From: Paulownia fortunei
Lineage: Eukaryota > Streptophyta > Magnoliopsida > Lamiales > Paulowniaceae
Assembly: GCA_019321725.1 (NCBI GenBank)
Contig: CM033105.1
Span: forward strand, 17,081,861 to 17,145,860
DNA: 64,000 bases
Reading direction: 5' to 3'
This document shows positions 58,462 to 64,000 of this stretch, piece after piece. How positions within the stretch are numbered: position 1 is the first letter of the stretch; every line of letters begins with the position of its first letter. The notes under the pieces were generated by a model. The model made no database searches. It saw only the letters and a list, made by a program, of their open reading frames with translations, and was not told the DNA's origin. A program made the position numbers and the translations under genes.

Positions 58462-58707
58462 CTTCTCCCATCCCAAATTAAGAGTTTAGTTGGAACCGAC
58501 AAGAGTTTTAGATAAAAAATGAATAAGTGTATATTTTATATACTTCTACAGTATTTCATTTTAAATTAGTGGTTGAAAGTCAATGCTGACATATTACTTC
58601 ATTAGTTGAGAGGATAGATTGAAAAAATATTTCTATTTTAAGAAAAAGAGTCTTATTTTAGGATGAAAAAAACAATTTTGAGAGCAATAAATCTGAGACA
58701 GAAGAAG
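58462..58707. mobile_element. Stowaway-like MITE 1 (246 bp)
   Basis: Imperfect terminal inverted repeats, CTTCTCCCATCCCAAATTAA on the left and the complement of TCTGAGACAGAAGAAG on the right, are bordered by TA on both sides (58460-58461, 58708-58709). TA duplication, small size and CTYCYYCCRTCYC-type ends fit the Tc1/mariner-derived Stowaway class. It has no coding capacity. Confidence 0.65.
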
Positions 58708-59318
58708 TATATTTTTGTTTACATATGTTTACTACTCGGAAACTATTTTATAAGAAATGATTTCAGTTTCAGCTTTAGAAATTATTAATATTGATTTAAA
58801 ATCGTCAAAATTTGGTTGATTGCCTAGTTTGTTTAGATTATTTCGTTTGAAAACATTGTTTGGGAAATGAATTATAAAGCAACTAACGCAGACTGATTAT
58901 ATAATATGAAACAATATTTATATTACTTTAAGGTTGATTTTTTTTTCATGTATAATAAATTTGAAAATATAAAAGACATCAAGTTTTTTACAAGTCCTAC
59001 TTAACTTTTCACCTGTTCAAATGTGCTTTTGTATTTTCTCTTGTTTTGGTCTTTAATTCTCTTTTAAATAATCAAATATCAAAATTATTTTCTTAGTCAA
59101 AATTTCAAATTCACTAAATAATTCATTACTTAAAAGAGTTGATGGAATTAACATATTAGATCTAATTGGAAATAATATGAACTAAAAACACATTAAAATA
59201 ATCTCTATTGGAAATATACTGATTATTCGTAATAAAATTTACTTGGAATCAATATAATTTTTGTGCAAATATTGCTTCTTTAAATGCTTTTTGTAGCAAG
59301 CAATTTTTAGGAGCTGTA
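58680..59318. repeat. ~640-bp repeat, copy 1
   Basis: From GAGAGCAATAAATCTGAGA to CAATTTTTAGGAGCTG. It aligns in order with 59380-60005, with many point changes. It includes the last ~28 bp of MITE 1. Confidence 0.7.
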
Positions 59319-59379
59319 TAGATTTTTTTACTCATTTTTATTGAAATTGAAAACAATATTGATGTCCCAAAAAGAGAAT

Positions 59380-60005
59380 GAGAGCAATAAATTTAAAATA
59401 GAAGGAATATATTTTTGCTTGCATATATATACTACTCATAGATTATCTTATATAATATCGTTTTAGTTACAATTTTAAAATAACTAGTATTAGAATAAAC
59501 AAATTTAATTGATAATTTTTTTTTGTTATTATTTCTTTTGAAAAGACTATTTGAAAAATAAATTATAATGCAAATATTTTACGTTAATGTTTTATGAAAT
59601 AATATGTGATTATTAATTTAAAAATCATTTTTCATATATAATTAATTTGAAAACAAAAAAAAATTGAAAACTTTTACAAGTCCACTGTATTTTTCACTTA
59701 TTTGAATGTACTTAAATGGAAAATCAAATTTTGTATTTTCTTTTGTTGTAGTCTTTAATAAATTTTAAAATAATTAAATATAAAAATATAAAGAGTTTGA
59801 TATTGATTTATTAGATCTAATTAGAAATAATCTTAATTAAGGACAGATTATGATATTATTTCTTCCATACAAGACTGACTATTGAAAAATAAATTTTGCT
59901 TGAATTCAATATAATTTTTTTTAAATATTGCTTCTTTGTAGATACACTTCTTTAAGTAGGTTCACGAACACCTAATCCATAGGGATAAGCAATTTTTAGA
60001 AGTCA
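59380..60005. repeat. ~640-bp repeat, copy 2
   Basis: From GAGAGCAATAAATTTAAAA to CAATTTTTAGAAGTCAAT, about 700 bp downstream of copy 1. Shared words include TTTTTACAAGTCC, TTCACYTNTTYRAATGT and ATTAGATCTAATTRGAAATAAT. It carries only the right end of the MITE. Confidence 0.7.
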
Positions 60006-60279
60006 ATTTCCTGTAATATGAATATACTTAATTGCGCTAGTTTGACCGGACTTACCTTAATCACATAATGTTATTTATAATTTTGAAAGTTAATTAATTT
60101 TTTTTTATAATTAAACCAAATATCAAGTTTAGTTATTATAATTCACCTTAATTTTTTTTGATCTCCCAATTTTAACTAACTTGACAGTGTAGTGTGGGAA
60201 GATGAAAGATGGAAAAGTGTTTGATCATATCATGGATAAAGTTGTGGGATAAACTTCCCTACCGGGTGTTATGTGGATG

Positions 60280-60300
60280 TGATGAGATGTCATCTCATCA
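60280..60300. promoter_or_regulatory. Perfect 21-bp palindrome upstream of the DUF247 locus
   Basis: TGATGAGATG-T-CATCTCATCA, 10-bp arms around one T, about 40-60 bp before a TATA-like box. Dyad symmetry suits a dimeric regulator or a hairpin. No factor is assigned. Confidence 0.55.
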
Positions 60301-60310
60301 TAAAATTGCA

Positions 60311-60318
60311 TCACGTCA
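60311..60318. promoter_or_regulatory. ACGT-core bZIP-type site
   Basis: TCACGTCA, the complement of TGACGTGA, matches the C-box/hybrid ACGT sites bound by plant bZIP factors. It lies 11 bp after the palindrome and about 22 bp before the TATA-like box. Confidence 0.45.
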
Positions 60319-60339
60319 CAATATCACAGTTTATACTAT

Positions 60340-60348
60340 TATATATGG
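60340..60348 (+). promoter_or_regulatory. TATA-like box of the DUF247 locus
   Basis: TATATATGG in the context CTATTATATATGGACA, about 180 bp before the chosen start codon. Confidence 0.4.
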
Positions 60349-60527
60349 ACAAGAAAAGTATTAAACCCATGATAAAGCTGACTACTTTTAACATAGTTTA
60401 AGTTTCGATATGCCTTGTTTGTGGAAAGCAAAGCATCTTTGTAACTGTATATCAACAAGGATGATGCATCGGCCACTGCATTTTGCAGCACACACACAAA
60501 ACTTACAAGAAAACCCTGCCTAAAACA

Positions 60528-62006
60528 ATGTCTTGTTCCAACTCAATCTTCAGTTCACTCTTTAGTGAGAATAGATGGCTAATCGAAATGAACAATACTT
60601 TCCCGAAAGAACACGTAGTGGACATCGATTTTGACACCAGTCCTTGTGTGTTTCGGGTTCCGAAAAGCTTGACTCAAACAAAACCAGAAGCTTATGCTCC
60701 TCAACAAGTCGGGCTGGGGCCGTACCACCATCTCAGGCCCGAGCTCCACACGATGCAGAGGAAGAAAGTAGCTGCTATCAGGAAGTTTCTGAATGCTGAT
60801 CAGCTGCAGAATTTTCAGCTGGTGGTTGAGGCTCTCATGAAGTTGGAGCCTTTAGTCCGAGCATGCTATGACCAGTACCTGGATCTTGATCCCAGGACAC
60901 TGGCTTGGATTCTGGCCATTGATGCGATGTACTTGCTGCAGTTCTGGAAAAACTATTCTGGAAGAAGTGGTGAAGCCGCTGCAAAGGATACCGGAATGGA
61001 AAATTTGGCAGGGGATATTTTGATGCTGGAGAACCAAATCCCTGTCATTTTGTTCAAGGAAATTCTGAGAATTCCAAATCTCTCTCCTGGTGATGACCAT
61101 GACATGTGTTGTATGAAGAATTCTGTTTTTTTCTGCAGAGAAGCGTCCCCCCTCAAATTGAACGAGCAGGGAATGGATATCGTGGACATGAGAACACAAG
61201 GGCACTTGCTGAATGTGACGTATAAATTGATTGTGACTAATAGGGGTATCCAGGATCCAGAACCTCGACAATATCGCAGATCAATGGGGACAGTATATGA
61301 GAATTTGAAGTTGGGCGCAGAAATTGCAGCAGCAGGAGGTGTCCCTGGAGCGGAAATTGCACAGAAGCAACTATTATTGATGGAGAAGGTGCCATGGGAC
61401 AGGATTTTTGACTTGTTCAAGACAGGAGATCCTGATGAACAGAACTCTTCAGTCGAGGAGATCAATATTCCTTCCGTTTCACAGCTTACTGACATTGCAG
61501 GCATCAGATTTGCACTCACCCCGGGAGGAATCAGGGATGTCAAATTTAACGAGGAGAAAAGAAATTCTATCTCCCTGTTATAACTCTCAAGTCAATTCAG
61601 AAGTCATATTGAGAAGCTTATTGGCATATGAAGCAGCATCAGCCAAACCAGGATCCACCTTGAACTCGCAGAGTACGTGGATTTGATGTGTGGCATTGTC
61701 GATATCCTACGCAAGGAGAAAATCATCATAAGTGATCTTTCGGATGCAGAAATTGCTTGTATTTTAAATGGGATAAAGAAATTAACCGGAAACAACGAAA
61801 AGACAACCAATATTGAGAAAGCCATCGAGAAAGTGAACGAGCAATATGATAATATACCTAGGGTCAAGGCGTACAGATTCATCAAGAAACATGTTTATAG
61901 TTCATGGAAGTTTCTCACAGTCCTTTCAACTGTAATGGTTTTGGCGCTGCTTATGTTCCAGGCTTTTTGCCAGGTCTATGGTTGCAGTAAGCGTTGGTTC
62001 AAGTAA
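60528..62006 (+). pseudogene. DUF247 (UPF0481) family locus, frameshifted near the 3' end
   Basis: DUF247 proteins are plant-specific with a C-terminal membrane anchor; most lack a known function, and some act in grass self-incompatibility. The start at 60528 (MSCSNSIFSS) is preferred to 60483 because it fits the family's short N-terminus. Landmarks: RWLIEMNN, CVFRVPKSLTQTKPEAYAPQQVGLGPYHH (residues 42-70), the WILAIDAMYLLQF segment, and LENQIPVILFKEIL. The frame stops with TAA at 61581-61583. Conserved family text (VITLK, then VNSEVILRSLLAYEAASA, then ELAEYVDLMCGIVD) continues in three successively shifted frames and returns to the original frame by about 61660. The end includes RFIKKHVYSSW and one membrane helix (LTVLSTVMVLALLMF). 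Three one-base losses explain it; no intron with GT-AG ends restores the text. Either a young pseudogene or sequencing error. Confidence 0.85.
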
Positions 62007-62152
62007 AGAAGTATAATCCCCGAGTTTTTTTAATATTTTTATCAGTTTGGGACTTTAAGTTTAATACTATATCAGACTTTAATAATTGCTTTCACAAAGG
62101 AAATAATTATGCTGTATTTGTTGATGTTTGACTATGGTGTTTTCATTGATGT

Positions 62153-62195
62153 AATAAATGTGTGTTTTGGTTTAATCCCAGTAATTAGTAATAAA
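62153..62195 (+). terminator. Polyadenylation-signal candidates of the DUF247 locus
   Basis: Two AATAAA hexamers, at 62153-62158 and 62190-62195, about 150-190 bp after the stop codon at 62004-62006, within T-rich sequence. Confidence 0.45.
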
Positions 62196-62520
62196 ACTTT
62201 TATCACCACAGTCCTTCGGATATTAATTAGTTTGATTGTCTGGTAATTTAAGCTTAGATCTCGGTAACAAAATCTCACCACGTCTTATATTTAGCTGTCT
62301 CATGTTTAATTGATTCCTTAAAATTTAGTTCCATTAAATATTTATAAATTTATGCATGCATGTTTTAATTTTTGATATATTGTAATTTGAAATAAAAATT
62401 ATTTTTATATAAACTGAAAGTATAAACTCTCTATTTAATCTTAATTCGAACGAGCAGTATATTTATGTTTTATAGGTGAATATATATGTCCATACATGTA
62501 TCACGTTTATCTGTATATAT

Positions 62521-62522
<2 letters not shown>

Positions 62523-62577
<55 letters not shown>
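62523..62577. repeat. Compound (AC)n(AT)n microsatellite
   Basis: About 15 AC units run straight into about 12 AT units. Confidence 0.9.
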
Positions 62578-62827
62578 CTCCATCTATCTTAAATTCGTGA
62601 TTTCTTTTTTCTTTTTGAAATTTCACAAATAAGAATTCTTTCTTAAAATGAAATTTTGTTTTGCAAAAATACTATCTCATTTAAAATAATGATATAATAT
62701 TGCTAACTCTTAACCATTATTTTTAAAATGATAATATAAAGTTACAAAAAAAAAAATATTTTTTCAACTCTCATTTAAAATCTCGTGCTCCAGTCAATTG
62801 AGAGTTTTTTTTTTAAAATGAATGGAG
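62578..62827. mobile_element. Stowaway-like MITE 2 (250 bp)
   Basis: Left end CTCCATCTATCTTAA and right end TTAAAATGAATGGAG are inverted repeats with a few mismatches, bordered by TA at 62576-62577 and 62828-62829. The left TA lies in an AT microsatellite, so that duplication is weak evidence by itself. Non-coding. Confidence 0.7.
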
Positions 62828-62829
62828 TA

Positions 62830-64000
62830 GAATTTAACTGAGTCGAATTTGAAACACTAAAATCCAAAACCCAAAACCCAAAACCCGCCTTGAGACTCAT
62901 TTATAACTCAAAACTAACCTCAAGCAAATCGAGTTATGGGCAGGAATAGGTTAAATTCAAACCTATTCTCATCTCTATCACATAATTATTCTAAGTGAGA
63001 ATAATACTTTCGGAAAAAAAATATTAATTTTAAAATTTGAAATATTATTTATAAATTTTTTATGTAGAATGCTTCGAATCGTCGAGAATCAATTCTTGTT
63101 ATTTGATGAGTTTTTGTTTACGACACGAACAAACCATTAGAGCATCAAGGGATCCCGATGAAAATCCTTTAACAATCAAGTTAAACCTTGAATGAGGAAA
63201 TATAAAGAGATATCTGTAAGTAGTAAATTTGTAATAAATTGAATATACTTATAAATGAAGGAATATGAGATATTTATAGGTATTTAAATTAAACTTGTAT
63301 TCCTGTATGATAGGGTACATGCATTAACAGATTTTTTATATTATTGAATTTGTACTCTTTAAATTAAGTTTTTTGAATTATTAAACTCAAATAATTATTG
63401 AATCCATCAATGGCTGAAAAAGTACATGAGTATTATTTGTAATAGAGGGAGTGCCGAATATTAGAAGTCAAATGCACAAGGTGCAGCTCATATGAGTGCA
63501 ATAGTACTTTTTTGGAGTGAAAATTGCAGCATTATTGCCTAAACCCTCATCAATGAAACTGGAGGTGGTCACGACATGATGACATAACTAGCAATTCTCA
63601 TGGTAACTCAATTTCTCAATAATTGGAAAGTGGCCACGAATGATGCATGGATATTATTTTAAGTTGAAACTGTGAAACAGATGTTGTAAATATTGCTAAA
63701 CTTTTTGAGTTTGGAATGTAACATGCCACCTAAATTCATACCATTAAGGGAGTGTTTGGAAATATAAAAAAAAAAAAAGAAGTACTTTTAAACTTTTAGT
63801 TTTAAAAAAGTGATTCAGCAATGCAAACACATTTTGCTTCTGCTTTTCTTATTTTTTTAAAAGCTAAAATAGGTCAAGATGTGAAAGCATCCTAGGGGGT
63901 ACTTTTTTCAGCTTCTGTCATTTTCGTAAATATTTGAAAAACATTAGGCACATTTCTATCTTTATTATTTTTTCAAAAATCCAATTTTACCCCTTAGTTT
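62830..64000. other. AT-rich intergenic stretch to window end
   Basis: No gene recognised. From about 63746 the GGGAGTGTTTGGAAATAT and AAGTACTTTTAAACTTTTAG words resemble a common plant fold-back repeat family with GTGTTTGG ends; the partner end would lie outside or is lost. A CAAAACCCAAAACCC-type short repeat is at 62865-62886. Confidence 0.4.

Noticed and set aside
60852..61543. 139- and 196-codon minus-strand frames opposite DUF247
   Set aside because: They lie antisense to clear DUF247 family text and have no recognisable domain.
61570..61670. Intron in the DUF247 gene
   Set aside because: The interval still reads as conserved family protein in shifted frames, and GT-AG pairs tried by eye do not rejoin the frame.

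Overview
The window is eukaryotic nuclear DNA from a flowering plant, most likely a eudicot. It is AT-rich and dominated by decayed LTR retrotransposons of plant-specific lineages (Athila, Tat, SIRE-like and Angela/Tork-like Copia). The only two host loci I can support are plant-type: a small single-exon protein gene and a DUF247 (UPF0481) gene. The species cannot be named from the sequence. No rRNA, tRNA gene, CRISPR array or bacterial-type operon is present.

Region 1-31.2 kb is a nested transposon nest. The oldest layer is a minus-strand Copia element (here Copia-1). Its two LTRs lie at 1484-3654 and 29046-31206, and its body is split by three later arrivals. An 11.3-kb Athila element sits at 4552-15869 with target duplication GATGC. 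A 2.3-kb solo LTR sits at 16469-18766 with target duplication CCTTG. A plus-strand, related Copia element (Copia-2) occupies 19276-27198 and has a damaged 3' end. Removing the insertions gives one collinear, heavily mutated element: LTR, leader, PR, IN, RT, RNase H, LTR. The DNA around Copia-1 (1-1483 and 31207-31968) is tandem-repeat-rich and shows related motifs on both sides.

Region 32-41 kb is a decayed plus-strand Tat-lineage Ty3 element (Tat-1). It is interrupted inside its reverse transcriptase by a 2.9-kb solo LTR (35534-38436, target duplication CTTAT), and before its RNase H by a fragment of the same LTR family as the first solo LTR.

Region 41-45.7 kb holds the first host gene, an 89-residue basic protein with four 11-residue repeats, then a SINE-like tRNA-derived repeat and unremarkable AT-rich DNA. 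Region 45.7-57 kb returns to transposons: an N-terminal MULE fragment, a SIRE-like Copia pseudo-element, and the leader plus 5' LTR of a third minus-strand Copia element related to Copia-1 and -2. Region 57-64 kb is AT-rich with MITEs, a roughly 700-bp tandem duplication, and the DUF247 locus. That locus is broken by three successive one-base losses near its 3' end.

All three related Copia elements carry, between LTR and gag, a GC-rich hairpin-rich block that stands out from AT-rich surroundings and is not obviously conserved in sequence. That, the fully resolved nesting, and the 11-mer-repeat small protein are the observations I find most worth following up.
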